From assembly GCF_010731755.1 (NCBI RefSeq), contig NZ_AP022589.1, positions 372,001-436,000 of the forward strand: a stretch of DNA of 64,000 bases, read 5' to 3'. Origin of the DNA: Mycolicibacter minnesotensis. Its GTDB lineage: Bacteria > Actinomycetota > Actinomycetes > Mycobacteriales > Mycobacteriaceae. The notes beneath the pieces were generated by a model. The model searched no databases. It saw only the letters and a program-made list of their open reading frames with translations, and was not told where the DNA came from. Shown here one piece after another: positions 40,370 to 52,226 of the stretch. Both the position numbers and the translations under genes were made by a program. The stretch's first letter is position 1. The number at the start of each line of letters is the position of its first letter.

Positions 40370-41872
40370 CTAACCGCAGGCGGCGAGCACCAGTTCACGC
40401 ACCCGGGCGGCGTCGGCCTGGCCTTTGGTGGCTTTCATCACCGCACCCACGATGGCTCCGGCCGCCTGAACTTTTCCGCCCCGAATCTTCTCGGCCACAT
40501 CGGGATTGGCTGCCAGCGCCTCGTCGATGGCGGCCTGGATCACCGAGTCGTCACGCACCACGACCAATCCTCGGTCGGCCATTACCTGGGCCGGCTCTCC
40601 CTCTCCGGCCAGCACGCCCTCAACCACCTGTCTTGCCAGCTTGTTGGACAGCTCACCGGAGTCCACCAGCGCCACGACATCGGCGACCTGCTGGGGCGTG
40701 ATAGCCAGCGCGTCCAGTTCGATACCGGCTTCGTTGGCCTTCTGCACCAAGAAGTTTCCCCACCAGGCCCGGGCTGCCTCACTGGAGGCCCCGGCGGCCA
40801 CCGTGGCTGCGACCAACTCGACCGCGCCTGCGTTGACCAAGTCGCGCATCACCTCGTCGGAGACGCCCCACTGCTCCTGGATCTTCTTGCGGGCCAGCCA
40901 CGGCAGTTCCGGGATGGTGTTCCGAAGCTCGGCGACCAGCTCGGTTGGCGGAGCCACCGGCTCCAGATCGGGCTCGGGGAAGTACCGGTAGTCCTCCGCG
41001 GTCTCCTTGGCCCGGCCTGGGCTGGTGTAGCCGGCCTCATGGAAGTGCCGGGTCTCCTGAACGACAGTCCCGCCGCTGCTCAACACCGCCCCTTGGCGCC
41101 GCATCTCGTAGCTCACCGCCACCTCGACACTCTTGAGCGAGTTGACGTTCTTGGTCTCGGTTCGAGTGCCGAATTCGGCTGCACCGGTGGGCTTCAGCGA
41201 CACGTTCGCGTCGCAGCGCATCGAACCCTGGTCCATGCGCACGTCAGAAACGTCCAATGCCCGCAACAGATCCCGCAGTGCGGTCACATATGCCCGGGCG
41301 ATCTGGGGTGCACGTTCGCCAGCGCCAGTGATCGGTTTGGTGACGATCTCTATCAGCGGCACACCGGCCCGGTTGTAGTCCACCAGGGATTCGCTGGCGC
41401 CCTCGATCCGGCCGGTGTCGCTGCCCACGTGAGTGAGCTTGCCGGTGTCTTCCTCCATGTGGGCACGCTCAATGTCCACCCGCCACACCGAACCGTCCTC
41501 CAGCGGCACGTCCAGGAAGCCGTTGAAGGCGATTGGCTCGTCGTACTGGGAGATCTGATAGTTCTTTGGCTGGTCGGGATAGAAATAGTTCTTCCGGGCG
41601 AACCGGCACCAGGAGGCGATCTCGCAGTTGAGCGCCAACCCGATCCGGATCGCCGACTCGACCGCAGTGGCGTTGAGCACCGGCAGCGAACCGGGCAGCC
41701 CCAGACACACCGGACACACCTGGGTATTCGGCTCTGCGCCGAAGGCCGTCGAGCATCCGCAGAACATCTTGGTGGCCGTGGACAGCTCGACGTGCACTTC
41801 CAGGCCCAGAACCGGGTCGAAGCGGGCGAGGACGTCGTCGTAGTCAAGCAGTTCGGCGACAGCAGCGGTCAT
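40370..41872 (-). CDS. gatB: Asp/Glu-tRNA amidotransferase subunit B
   Basis: This 500-residue protein is the tRNA-binding and kinase subunit of GatCAB, which turns Glu-tRNA-Gln into Gln-tRNA-Gln. [19 protein letters not shown] near residue 22, the Zn-type cysteines nearby and [14 protein letters not shown] are family signatures. The C-terminal helical and YqeY-like domains run to the end. ATG at 41872 was preferred over longer readings because [14 protein letters not shown] matches mycobacterial GatB. It is separated from gatCA by pfkA and inserted genes. Confidence 0.96.
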   Translation of the reverse strand: MTAAVAELLDYDDVLARFDPVLGLEVHVELSTATKMFCGCSTAFGAEPNTQVCPVCLGLPGSLPVLNATAVESAIRIGLALNCEIASWCRFARKNYFYPDQPKNYQISQYDEPIAFNGFLDVPLEDGSVWRVDIERAHMEEDTGKLTHVGSDTGRIEGASESLVDYNRAGVPLIEIVTKPITGAGERAPQIARAYVTALRDLLRALDVSDVRMDQGSMRCDANVSLKPTGAAEFGTRTETKNVNSLKSVEVAVSYEMRRQGAVLSSGGTVVQETRHFHEAGYTSPGRAKETAEDYRYFPEPDLEPVAPPTELVAELRNTIPELPWLARKKIQEQWGVSDEVMRDLVNAGAVELVAATVAAGASSEAARAWWGNFLVQKANEAGIELDALAITPQQVADVVALVDSGELSNKLARQVVEGVLAGEGEPAQVMADRGLVVVRDDSVIQAAIDEALAANPDVAEKIRGGKVQAAGAIVGAVMKATKGQADAARVRELVLAACG

Positions 41873-41909
41873 AGACGCAAAGTCTAGGTGACTCCTTTGT
41901 CCGGCTTGG

Positions 41910-42578
41910 TCACACCGGCCAGTCCTCCAGCCGGTGGGCAGCGTCGAAGAACATCCACTCATAGCGTGCGGCGGTGCGCAGATGCCCGAGCATCAACTCC
42001 CACTCTGCGGCCGGCGCGTACATTCCGACCCGGTCGGCGACGGCGAGCACTTCCTCGACCACGGCCTGGTACTCCTCACCGGCATAGGTGTCGATCCAGC
42101 GCTGGAACAGCGGCTCCGGGGAACCGTGACGCTGCAGGTGCTCCCCCACCCGGGCATAGATCCAGTAACAGGGCAGCACTGCGGCCACGGCCTCGGCGTA
42201 GGAGCCCGACGCGGTGACGGACATCAGGTAGCTGACGTAGGCCTGCGTCGTCGGGGCGAGCAGCCCAGCCGCGGCAGGATCGACCCCCGCCGCCAGCTCT
42301 GCGAGCAGTCCGGAATGCAATTCGGCTTCGGCAGTGATCGCCACGTCGGCATGCTCGGCGAACATGGTCTGCTCCGAGGCGATCGGGGCCATTGCCGCGC
42401 AGCCCTTCAATGCCCGTGCGTACCCCTGCAGGTAATGGGCGTCCTGCACCAGATAGTGGTGAAACTGGTTGCGGCCCAGAGTCCCGTCGGTAAGGCCCGC
42501 GATAAATGGGTGCTCGCAGATCTTCCAGTAGATACCGTCGATGCTCCCCCACAACTGCTCACGATTCTGCTCCGCCAT
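41910..42578 (-). CDS. TenA/thiaminase II-family protein
   Basis: This 222-residue helical protein matches the TenA family: [26 protein letters not shown] near residue 25, the catalytic-Cys segment [11 protein letters not shown], and the C-terminal [16 protein letters not shown] with its acid/base Glu. TenA hydrolyses thiamine breakdown products for salvage of the pyrimidine moiety. No thiamine gene is adjacent, so its role here rests on family alone. It is inserted between gatB and pfkA, where M. tuberculosis has no such gene. The start is ATG at 42578. Confidence 0.88.
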   Translation of the reverse strand: MAEQNREQLWGSIDGIYWKICEHPFIAGLTDGTLGRNQFHHYLVQDAHYLQGYARALKGCAAMAPIASEQTMFAEHADVAITAEAELHSGLLAELAAGVDPAAAGLLAPTTQAYVSYLMSVTASGSYAEAVAAVLPCYWIYARVGEHLQRHGSPEPLFQRWIDTYAGEEYQAVVEEVLAVADRVGMYAPAAEWELMLGHLRTAARYEWMFFDAAHRLEDWPV

Positions 42579-42615
42579 ACCTCACCGTAGGCGCCACCGC
42601 CCTAGACTGGCCTCC

Positions 42616-43002
42616 ATGCCCGACCGCAACGTACTGGGCGGCCCGCTGGAGCCGTGCGGCAACGACCCGATCACCGGCTTCTATCGCGACGGCTGTTGCT
42701 CGTCAGGGCCCGAGGACATTGGGCTGCACACTATTTGCGCTGTCGTCACGGGCGAGTTCCTGGAACACCAACGCTCGATCGGTAACGACTTGTCCACGCC
42801 GATGCCGGCCTACCGATTCCCCGGGCTCACACCCGGAGATCGGTGGTGCGTCACCGCGTTGAACTGGTTGCGAGCCCACCGCGACGGCTGCGCCGCGCCG
42901 GTGGTACTGGCAGCCACCCATGAGCGCACGCTCGACGTGGTCAGCCTTGAGGTGCTGGCCGATTACGCCGTGGACGTACCCGACGACCCCAGCGACCTCT
43001 GA
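42616..43002 (+). CDS. DUF2237 family protein
   Basis: This 128-residue protein belongs to a small family of unknown function: NVLGGPLEPCGNDPITGFYRDGCC at the start, then DIGLHTICAVVTGEFLEHQRSIGNDLSTP and PGDRWCVTALNW. The five Cys residues might bind a metal. ATG at 42616 was chosen because the family starts just before NVLGG. It is divergent from the TenA gene with 37 bases between. No function is assigned. Confidence 0.85.
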   Translation: MPDRNVLGGPLEPCGNDPITGFYRDGCCSSGPEDIGLHTICAVVTGEFLEHQRSIGNDLSTPMPAYRFPGLTPGDRWCVTALNWLRAHRDGCAAPVVLAATHERTLDVVSLEVLADYAVDVPDDPSDL

Positions 43003-43020
43003 CCGGGAGCGGCCGTGCGG

Positions 43021-43368
43021 TCAGGGTCCGAGCGTGACGCCGACACCCGGGCCGTTCTGCTGCCGGAGCCTTTCGTACAAAACGAATTCCTGCACCAGCG
43101 GGCCGTCTTGGGGGCAGTCGGCGATCACCGAACTGGCCAACAGCCGCCCCGTCTGGTCCTCCGGTAGGCCGCTGGTCGCCAGGATGTGACTGACCGCGTG
43201 CTTGACGCCGGCCAAGCTCGGCTGGTCGTTGATGAATGCGCAGACATCGTTGCCGTGATCGGTGACGTAATCGCCGATCTGGTCCCCACTGGCGAAAGCC
43301 GGTGCGGCGAGCACCAGTCCCATCGGCAGTCCGCACAGCGCCACGGCGGACAACACCATCTTTCCCAT
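43021..43368 (-). CDS. exported DUF732-family protein
   Basis: This 115-residue protein has a signal peptide (VALCGLPMGLVLAAPAFAS, cleavage near residue 27) and a small helical DUF732 domain. The domain's two conserved Cys are in DVCAFI and IADCPQ, likely forming a disulfide. DUF732 proteins are abundant exported mycobacterial proteins with no known role. The start is ATG at 43368. Confidence 0.85.
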   Translation of the reverse strand: MGKMVLSAVALCGLPMGLVLAAPAFASGDQIGDYVTDHGNDVCAFINDQPSLAGVKHAVSHILATSGLPEDQTGRLLASSVIADCPQDGPLVQEFVLYERLRQQNGPGVGVTLGP

Positions 43369-43459
43369 ACTCCACCCCCAGCCTTCGTCAATCAGGCACC
43401 AGAAAACACAACTTCACCATTGTGAAGCCATTTCGCAGCGTTGTCACGCCACACGCGAA

Positions 43460-44491
43460 CTAGCCGAAGAATGCCGCCGCGTCGTCGTAGCGGCTCTGCG
43501 GCACCACCTTGAGCTGGCGGACCGCGTCGGCCAGCGCCACCCTGCCGATCTCCTGGCCGCGCAACGACACCATCATGCCGTATTCGCCGGCGTGCGCGGC
43601 GTCCGCGGCATTGACGCCGAATCGGGTTGCAAGGACCCGGTCATAGGCGGTCGGAGTGCCGCCGCGCTGCACATGGCCCAGCACGGTGGTACGGACTTCC
43701 TTCTTGACCCGCTTCTCGATTTCGATGGCCAGTTGCGCGGCAACCCCGGTGAACCTCTCGTGGCCGAACTCGTCGACACCACCGGCCCGCAGCTCCATCG
43801 ATCCGGCAGCGGGTTTGGCCCCCTCGGCGACAACGCAGATGAAGTGCGACGAGCCGTGCTGGAAACGCTGTTTGACCAGCCGGCAGACCTCTTCGACATC
43901 GAAGGGCTGCTCGGGGATCAACGTCATGTGCGCACCGGTGGCCAAGCCGGCGTTGAGCGCGATCCAACCAGCGTGACGCCCCATCACTTCGACCAGCATC
44001 ACCCGCTGGTGCGATTCAGCGGTGGAGTGCAGCCGATCGATGGCGTCGGTTGCGACCTGAAGTGCGGTGTCGTGACCGAAAGTGACGTCGGTGCAATCGA
44101 TATCGTTGTCGATGGTCTTGGGCACACCGACCACCGGAACGTTCTCCTGCGACAACCAGTGCGCCGCAGTCAAAGTCCCCTCGCCGCCGATGGGAATGAG
44201 CACGTCGATGCCGTTGTCATCGAGGGTCTGCTTCACCTGATCCAGTCCGGCGCGCAGCAACTCCGGGTTCACCCGAGCGGTGCCCAGCATGGTGCCGCCC
44301 TTGCCCAGCAACCGATCGTTGCGGTCATCGTTGGCCAACTGGATGCGACGGTTCTCCAGCAGGCCGCGCCAGCCGTCCTGGAAACCGACCACCGTCGATC
44401 CATAGCGCGAGTCGCAGGTGCGCACCACCGCCCTGATCACCGCGTTCAATCCGGGACAGTCACCGCCACCCGTGAGCACTCCGATCCGCAT
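43460..44491 (-). CDS. pfkA: 6-phosphofructokinase
   Basis: This 343-residue enzyme phosphorylates fructose 6-phosphate. It has [16 protein letters not shown] at the start and the catalytic TIDNDI segment. The IGGEGTL motif at residues 101-107 has Gly105 where PPi-dependent enzymes have Asp, so ATP is the likely phosphate donor. The length fits actinobacterial PfkA (Rv3010c). It sits between gatA and inserted accessory genes. Confidence 0.95.
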   Translation of the reverse strand: MRIGVLTGGGDCPGLNAVIRAVVRTCDSRYGSTVVGFQDGWRGLLENRRIQLANDDRNDRLLGKGGTMLGTARVNPELLRAGLDQVKQTLDDNGIDVLIPIGGEGTLTAAHWLSQENVPVVGVPKTIDNDIDCTDVTFGHDTALQVATDAIDRLHSTAESHQRVMLVEVMGRHAGWIALNAGLATGAHMTLIPEQPFDVEEVCRLVKQRFQHGSSHFICVVAEGAKPAAGSMELRAGGVDEFGHERFTGVAAQLAIEIEKRVKKEVRTTVLGHVQRGGTPTAYDRVLATRFGVNAADAAHAGEYGMMVSLRGQEIGRVALADAVRQLKVVPQSRYDDAAAFFG

Positions 44492-44589
44492 GGGACCATC
44501 TTGCCGGTTCGGTCACCCCGAGACGGTGGTTAGTGGCGAGCTCCACTCGAACTTTCCTCGCCGAAAGCACGCTCGGGGGTCAAACCGGC

Positions 44590-46071
44590 TCAGATCGCGG
44601 CGGGCAACTCCCCGCGGGCGGCCTCGTAGGCCGCGCCCACCCGGTACAACCTGTCGTCGGCCAAGGCGGGCGCCATGATCTGTAGGCCCACGGGGAGCCC
44701 GTCGTCGCCGGACAGCCCGGACGGTACCGACATGCCGCAGTGCCCAGCCAGGTTCAGCGGCAGGGTGCACAGGTCGAACAGGTACATCGCGAGCGGGTCA
44801 TCGACCTTCTCACCCAGCCGGAACGCCGTGGTGGGCGTGGTAGGGGAGATCAGCACGTCGACGGACTGATACGCCTCGTCCAGGTCGCGGGCGATCAGGG
44901 TTCGCACCTTCTGCGCCTGGTTGTAGTAGGCGTCGTAGTAACCCGCGGACAGCGCATAGGTGCCGAGCATGATCCGGCGTTTGACCTCAGGTCCAAAGCC
45001 TGCCGCCCGGGTCAGCGCCATCACCTCCTCGGCACTGTGGGTGCCGTCGTCGCCGACCCGCAGCCCGAAGCGCATCGCGTCGAAGCGAGCCAGGTTGGAC
45101 GAGACCTCCGAGGGCAGGATCAGATAGTAGGCCGACAGGGAGTAGTCGAAGTGCGGACAGTCCACCTCAGAGACCTGTGCGCCCAACGCTTTCAACTGTT
45201 CGACGGCGGCGTTGAACGACGCCAGCACACCCGGCTGGTAGCCCTCCCCGCTGTGCAGCTGGCGCACCACGCCGATCCGAACACCGGACAGATCACCGGT
45301 GGCACCGGCGCGTGCGGCGCCCACGACATCGGGCACGGGCGCGTCCAGTGAGGTGGAGTCGCGCGGGTCGTGTCCAGCGATCACCTGATGCAGCAGCGCA
45401 GTGTCGAGCACGGTGCGTGCGCACGGCCCGCCCTGGTCCAGTGACGACGCACACGCCACCAGTCCGTAGCGGCTCACGGTGCCGTAGGTGGGCTTGACGC
45501 CTACCGTTGCGGTCAGCGCGGCCGGCTGCCGGATCGAACCGCCGGTGTCGGTACCGATGGCCAGTGGGGCTTGAAACGCCGCCAGCGCCGCGGCGCTACC
45601 GCCACCGGATCCCCCCGGCACCCGCTCGACATCCCACGGGTTGCGCGTCGGACCGAATGCGGAGTTCTCCGTGGACGAGCCCATGGCGAACTCGTCCATG
45701 TTGGTCTTGCCCAGGATCGGGATGCCGGCCGCACGCAGTCGGGCAGTGACGGTGGCGTCGTAGGGAGGCTGCCAGCCGTCCAGAATCTTCGATCCGCAGG
45801 TGGTGGGCGAGTCGACGGTGGTGAACACATCCTTGAGCGCCAACGGAACGCCGGCCAGCGCCGACGGTGCCTCGCCGGCGGCAATGGCCTTGTCGGCGGC
45901 TTCCGCCGCGACCAGCGCGGCGTCGGCGGCGACGTGCAGGAAGGCCCCGTACCGGTCATCGGTGGCCGCGATCTGGTCCAGATGCGCGCGGGTGACCTCG
46001 ACCGAGGAGACCTCACGGGCGGCGATCTTGGTCGCCAGAGTGGCCGCGTCGAGGCGGATCAACTCACTCAC
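44590..46071 (-). CDS. gatA: Asp/Glu-tRNA amidotransferase subunit A
   Basis: This 493-residue amidase-signature protein has the catalytic Ser-cisSer-Lys triad, with Lys in LKDVF near residue 78 and serines in [14 protein letters not shown] and [12 protein letters not shown]. It releases ammonia from glutamine for GatB. The start overlaps the gatC stop by four bases. The family length is normal. Confidence 0.96.
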   Translation of the reverse strand: MSELIRLDAATLATKIAAREVSSVEVTRAHLDQIAATDDRYGAFLHVAADAALVAAEAADKAIAAGEAPSALAGVPLALKDVFTTVDSPTTCGSKILDGWQPPYDATVTARLRAAGIPILGKTNMDEFAMGSSTENSAFGPTRNPWDVERVPGGSGGGSAAALAAFQAPLAIGTDTGGSIRQPAALTATVGVKPTYGTVSRYGLVACASSLDQGGPCARTVLDTALLHQVIAGHDPRDSTSLDAPVPDVVGAARAGATGDLSGVRIGVVRQLHSGEGYQPGVLASFNAAVEQLKALGAQVSEVDCPHFDYSLSAYYLILPSEVSSNLARFDAMRFGLRVGDDGTHSAEEVMALTRAAGFGPEVKRRIMLGTYALSAGYYDAYYNQAQKVRTLIARDLDEAYQSVDVLISPTTPTTAFRLGEKVDDPLAMYLFDLCTLPLNLAGHCGMSVPSGLSGDDGLPVGLQIMAPALADDRLYRVGAAYEAARGELPAAI

Positions 46072-46367
46072 TGGCCCTCCCCCAGAATCTGCGGGACCGC
46101 AAAGCGGTTCTCGGCGGTGCGCGGCGCGGCGGCCAGCGCTTGAGCCTGGGTAAGCCCTGCGACGATCTCATCGGGCCTGGTGACGTTGACGTCCTTGAGC
46201 GGATTGTCAGTGGCCTCGACGCCGGTGACGTCTACGGCCGCAATCGTGCTGACATGAGTCAGAATCGCATCGAGTTGGCCGGCGAAGCCGTCCAACTCGT
46301 CGTCGGTCAGCGCCAGCCGAGCCAAGCGGGCCAGGTGCGCTACGTCGTCACGGGAGATCTGGGACAC
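46068..46367 (-). CDS. gatC: Asp/Glu-tRNA amidotransferase subunit C
   Basis: This 99-residue protein wraps around GatA and GatB and stabilises the complex. [21 protein letters not shown] at the start and VNVTRPDEI near residue 60 are typical. It is the first gene of gatCA and diverges from the ACT-domain gene across 102 bases. Confidence 0.95.
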   Translation of the reverse strand: MSQISRDDVAHLARLARLALTDDELDGFAGQLDAILTHVSTIAAVDVTGVEATDNPLKDVNVTRPDEIVAGLTQAQALAAAPRTAENRFAVPQILGEGQ

Positions 46368-46469
46368 GGGTGCAAAGCCTAGTCGCCACCGTTGAAGCCC
46401 CGTGCGGCGGCGAGCGTGAGACCGGCCTCACTTTCGGCGACGCGGCCTGGCACTGTGGGAAAGTTGCCC

Positions 46470-47135
46470 ATGCCTTCCTATCTGCTGCGCGTCGAACTCG
46501 ACGACCGCCCCGGCAGCCTCGGCTCCCTCGCCGTGGGCCTGGGCTCAGTGGGGGCCGACATCTTGTCCCTGGACGTTGTCGACCGCGGCACCGGTTCGGC
46601 GATCGACGATCTGGTGGTCGAGCTGCCGCAGGGATCGATGCCCGATGTGCTGATCACCGCCGCCGAGCGGCTGCCCGGGGTTCGGGTGCACAGCATTCGT
46701 CCGCACACCGGCCTGCTGGATGCGCACCGTGAGCTTGAGCTGATCGATCATGTCGCGGCCGCCGGAGACCGCAGCGCCAAGCTGGCGAAGTTGGCCAACG
46801 AAACGCCCCGTGTGCTGCGGGTCAGCTGGTGTGTGGTGCTGCGCGCCGAGGGCTCCGACGGGGGATTCCGCCGCCTGGCCGGCAGCCCGGGAACGCCGGA
46901 GACCCAGGTCGAGGCGGTGCCATGGTTGCCGATCGAGCGGCCGACCGCCCTGGACAACACCGCCACATGGGTGCCTTCGGTCTGGCGCGAGATGGATGTC
47001 GCCTTGGCCGCGGCACCGCTGGGCAACCCGCGCACCGCGATTGTGCTCGGACGTACTGGAGGCCCGGATTTCCTTCCCGCGGAAGTGGTCCGGCTGGGGT
47101 ATCTGGCAGGGATCGTGGCGACGCTGCTGCGCTGA
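46470..47135 (+). CDS. ACT-domain protein (Rv3013-like)
   Basis: This 221-residue protein starts with an amino acid-binding ACT domain (YLLRVELDDRPGSLGSLAVGLGSVGADILSLDVVD). A second region of unknown fold follows and includes ETPRVLRVSWCVVL and AIVLGRTGGPDFLPAE. It probably senses a small molecule, but no enzymatic domain is attached. ATG at 46470 places the ACT domain at the start. Order and orientation match Rv3013, convergent with ligA. Confidence 0.88.
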   Translation: MPSYLLRVELDDRPGSLGSLAVGLGSVGADILSLDVVDRGTGSAIDDLVVELPQGSMPDVLITAAERLPGVRVHSIRPHTGLLDAHRELELIDHVAAAGDRSAKLAKLANETPRVLRVSWCVVLRAEGSDGGFRRLAGSPGTPETQVEAVPWLPIERPTALDNTATWVPSVWREMDVALAAAPLGNPRTAIVLGRTGGPDFLPAEVVRLGYLAGIVATLLR

Positions 47136-47141
47136 TCGGCG

Positions 47142-49241
<2,100 letters not shown>

Positions 49242-49265
49242 TTATCTGCTCGCTACCCTGGCGGC

Positions 49266-49661
49266 ATGCCGCACCCAGTCATGTTCCGCGACGGCGATCC
49301 AGGTCTGGCGGAGCTGCGCAGCGTCGCGCTGGGCTTTCCGGAGGCGTTCGAGAAGATCTCTCACGGTCGCCCGGTGTTCTGCGCCCCCAAGATGTTCGCC
49401 GTCTACGGCGGTGCCAGCAAGGCCACCAGCGCGGTGGTGCACTATCCCCATGCGCTTCTGATCAAGGTTGATGAGTCCGAGCGGCGTGCGCTGGAACAGG
49501 ACAGCCGGTTCTTCTCACCCATGTATTTTGGCCCGTCCGGCTGGCTTGGCCTGGATTTCACTGCGACGGAGGTGGATTGGGACGAGGTTAGGGAGCTGGT
49601 CGATGCGTCGTTTCGGCTGACCGCGCCGCAGCGGCTGATCAGGCTGATGGACGGGTCCTGA
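49266..49661 (+). CDS. MmcQ/YjbR-like DNA-binding-fold protein
   Basis: This 131-residue protein has the pattern of the MmcQ/YjbR family (LRSVALGFPEAFEKISHGRPVFCAPKMFAVY near residue 16, PHALLIKVDESERRALEQD, WLGLDF). The fold resembles CyaY-like/DNA-binding domains, but its role is unknown. It is divergent from ligA with 30 bases between. The start is ATG at 49266. Confidence 0.82.
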   Translation: MPHPVMFRDGDPGLAELRSVALGFPEAFEKISHGRPVFCAPKMFAVYGGASKATSAVVHYPHALLIKVDESERRALEQDSRFFSPMYFGPSGWLGLDFTATEVDWDEVRELVDASFRLTAPQRLIRLMDGS

Positions 49662-49690
49662 CGCTGCGGCGTGCAGACCTGCCGCTGCAG

Positions 49691-50704
49691 CTATAGCGCC
49701 TCGGGGTCGTTGACCAGCGCCTCGCCGACTTTGCGGACCAGACCGACCGCGGTGCGGGCCCACACCGCACTGGCCCCGGCCAATCCGCAGGTCGGGCTGA
49801 TACCAACGCGCTCGGCCAGGACCGCGCGGGAAAATCCGATCCGGTCGGTGATCGCCGCCACCGAGGCCGCCAGCTCTTCCACGGCGAGGACCCGCGCCGG
49901 GGCGAGCGCAGGAACGAGTCCCACCACCACGGTGCGGCCGGAGTCGACGAATGCGCCGAGCTGGTCGTAATCGCCGGGCGCCAACGCGGTGCAGTCCAAC
50001 GACAGCGCCGTGATAACACTGCGCTGCAACACGTTCCACGGAAGATCCGTTGCGCAGGTGTGCACCAGCACCTCGCCGCCGATCGTTTCGAAGCAGGTGT
50101 CGAGCAGCGCGGTGGCCACCAACTCATCGATGGCGGCCACTGGACTGAAGGCGGTAACTCCAGCCAGTCGGCCGGCGACCGCCGCGGCAAGGGACGGCTC
50201 ATCGAGCTGCACCACCACCGGCGTGTCCAGTCGACGGGACAGCTCGGCCCGGTGCGTCTTGAGCCCTTCGGCCAGTGACGCGGCCAGGTCACGCACCGCA
50301 CCAGGATCAGTAATCGCCCGGTGCCCATTGGCCAGTTCCACCTGCGCAGCCAGGGTCAACGGCCCAGCCGCCTGCACTTTGACCGGGTGCGAGCTCCCGC
50401 GTAGTCCAGCGACTTCCCACGCCTCTTCCAAGGCGTCGATGTCCTCGCCGAGCAGGCTCGCGGCGCGGCGACTCACCGCGCCGGGGCGGGCCACCAACCG
50501 ATACCCACGCGGGGCGGTGTCGACGGCGATGTCGACCAGCAGTGCGCCGGTCCGGCCGATCATGTCTGCGCCCACGCCGCGACCCGGCAACTCGGCCAGA
50601 TGGGCCAGGCTCCCGCCCAGCTCACCGACCACCACCTCGGCCGCCGCACGCGCCGAGGTGCCCGGCCACGACCCGAGTCCGGTCCCGGTGGCGAAAGCAC
50701 TCAC
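49691..50704 (-). CDS. MetE-like protein of unknown function (Rv3015c-like)
   Basis: This 337-residue TIM-barrel protein resembles the C-terminal half of cobalamin-independent methionine synthase. GTGLGSWPGT near the start, VQAAGPLTLAAQ, VQLDEPSLAAAVAG, VHTCATDLPW and ISPTCGLAG include candidate metal ligands (His, Cys). It lacks the N-terminal half of MetE, and the methyl donor and acceptor are unknown. GTG at 50704 gives the Rv3015c-like start; an upstream start at 50740 is possible. Confidence 0.84.
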   Translation of the reverse strand: MSAFATGTGLGSWPGTSARAAAEVVVGELGGSLAHLAELPGRGVGADMIGRTGALLVDIAVDTAPRGYRLVARPGAVSRRAASLLGEDIDALEEAWEVAGLRGSSHPVKVQAAGPLTLAAQVELANGHRAITDPGAVRDLAASLAEGLKTHRAELSRRLDTPVVVQLDEPSLAAAVAGRLAGVTAFSPVAAIDELVATALLDTCFETIGGEVLVHTCATDLPWNVLQRSVITALSLDCTALAPGDYDQLGAFVDSGRTVVVGLVPALAPARVLAVEELAASVAAITDRIGFSRAVLAERVGISPTCGLAGASAVWARTAVGLVRKVGEALVNDPEAL

Positions 50705-50761
50705 CGGGCAACCGTATTGAAGTGACATTGCCCTCGGCACAGCGGGGCTAGCCTTCGGTGC

Positions 50762-51391
50762 GTGAGGAAGTGGGGACTGGTGCCGGTCTGGGCGGCGATG
50801 GCGGCCGTGGCGAGCTGCAGCCGTGTGGTCAGCGGAACGGCACTGCCGCCGGTGGCACTGCCCATATCCGACGGGGGCGTGCAGCTCGGCCGGATCATGC
50901 TCGGCACAGCGCGGATGCGGGCCATCCTCGGCGCCGATGAGCAGTTGACGATCATCCCCACCATGGATTCAGCCTCGCCCACAGACGTCGACGACCTTGC
51001 TGCCACCGTCCCCCCGCCGTGCCGCTTCATCTTCGCTGATACCGCGGTATTCGGCTCGGCTGCAACACTTTTCCACAAGACCACCTACCAATACCCGCCT
51101 CAGGCCGCGATGATCTCCGAGGGGGCCGCCGTCTACCCCGATGCCGACGCCTCCCACCATGCACTCACAACGCTGGAGGCCGCCGTCGGCAAATGCGCCG
51201 ACACCTCGGCCGGGCCGGGGTTGGTCACCGAGTGGGCCTCCGACGACGAGTCCCTCCATACCCGCGCCGGCGCCTGCGGCCGCTCGTACCGAGCCAAGTC
51301 GGTAGTCCTCCTGGAGGTCACCTACTGCGGCTTTTCCGAGCCCGATGCCGACCTGGTGGTGACGAACATGGCCGCGGCGATACCTGACTAG
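50762..51391 (+). CDS. lpqA: lipoprotein LpqA, sensor-domain type
   Basis: This 209-residue lipoprotein has a signal peptide with lipobox VASC (Cys19). The mature part resembles the extracellular domain of PknH and related sensor-domain lipoproteins, with four Cys (PPCRFIF, GKCADT, GACGRSY, VTYCGFS) likely forming two disulfides. It follows the MetE-like gene divergently, like Rv3016 after Rv3015c. The start is GTG at 50762. It binds an unknown ligand outside the membrane. Confidence 0.88.
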   Translation: MRKWGLVPVWAAMAAVASCSRVVSGTALPPVALPISDGGVQLGRIMLGTARMRAILGADEQLTIIPTMDSASPTDVDDLAATVPPPCRFIFADTAVFGSAATLFHKTTYQYPPQAAMISEGAAVYPDADASHHALTTLEAAVGKCADTSAGPGLVTEWASDDESLHTRAGACGRSYRAKSVVLLEVTYCGFSEPDADLVVTNMAAAIPD

Positions 51392-51420
51392 ACGTCACGC
51401 CTGACCGTCTAGCCATGTGG

Positions 51421-52053
51421 CTACGCGGACATGGCACGGGCCCGTGCGGCGATGCCGTCGGCGCGCCGGCGGGCAACACCGAGCAAACGCAGATGCGCCA
51501 CCGCGATCGCCTCGCCGGTGTCATCGGGGTCCGCCCCGGCCAGGACCTCTCGGGCACCCACGGCGAGTACGGCGACCAGGATGTCCACCACCAGGTGACG
51601 CGGACTGATGATGTCGAACTCACCGGCGTGGACACCGGCACGGACGTCATCGTCGATCTGAACCGAAGAACGCCGTGCTGCGTCGTGGTGCTGCTCCAGA
51701 TACTGCGTCATGATCGCGCCGAGTTCCCGGTTGGCTGCGATCGCCCGCATGGTCCCGACCGCACCTATGGCGATTCGGGCTGAATAGCTTCCGGTGCGCT
51801 GGACCTCGGCCAGGCGCGCCACGTGATCGCCGAGTACCACCGCAGCAACGGCTTCCTCGAGCTCCTGCTTGTTGGAAAAGTAGTGATAGAAGATGCCGTT
51901 GGAGACTCCGGCGGCCTGAGTGAGGCGTAGCACGGAGGTGGCTGCCACGCCGTCCTCGGCGAACATGGCGATCGCGGTTCGGATCAGGTGATCACGCCGT
52001 TGATCGGGACTGAGGCGGGCCCGCTTCTTCGCCTCGCCAGCAGGGCTGGGCAC
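51421..52053 (-). CDS. TetR regulator of the FAD-DUF3500 locus
   Basis: This 210-residue protein has a TetR helix-turn-helix (residues about 18-62, with VLRLTQAAGVSNGIFYHYFSNKQEL) and a helical ligand-binding domain. It diverges from the large FAD monooxygenase gene, with two overlapping palindromes in the gap. The arrangement suggests that it represses both itself and the monooxygenase operon until a substrate is present. The start is ATG at 52053. Confidence 0.9.
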   Translation of the reverse strand: MPSPAGEAKKRARLSPDQRRDHLIRTAIAMFAEDGVAATSVLRLTQAAGVSNGIFYHYFSNKQELEEAVAAVVLGDHVARLAEVQRTGSYSARIAIGAVGTMRAIAANRELGAIMTQYLEQHHDAARRSSVQIDDDVRAGVHAGEFDIISPRHLVVDILVAVLAVGAREVLAGADPDDTGEAIAVAHLRLLGVARRRADGIAARARAMSA

Positions 52054-52157
52054 ATCTACTCCTTCACTGCGGCGACGTCCAGGATCGCCCCGCTCTGCAG
52101 GTTATCAACGACGCCAGCTGGCACCGGTGGTTTCCGTGACCTTTGCTGAGATCCTTG

Positions 52158-52185
52158 TCAATAACTATTGAGATCATTCTCAATA
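52158..52185. promoter_or_regulatory. paired overlapping palindromes, candidate TetR operators
   Basis: TCAATAACTATTGA (52158-52171) and TATTGAGATCATTCTCAATA (52166-52185) are both perfect inverted repeats and share TATTGA. They lie between the divergent TetR and monooxygenase starts, 42 bases before the latter, where TetR operators are expected. The low GC content stands out. Confidence 0.75.
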
Positions 52186-52226
52186 CTAGCTACGGTGGAG
52201 GTGTCGTCACAGCGAAAGGACCTCAG

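Noticed and set aside
43460-44491. pyrophosphate-dependent phosphofructokinase
   Set aside because: The IGGEGTL motif has Gly105 where PPi-dependent enzymes carry Asp.
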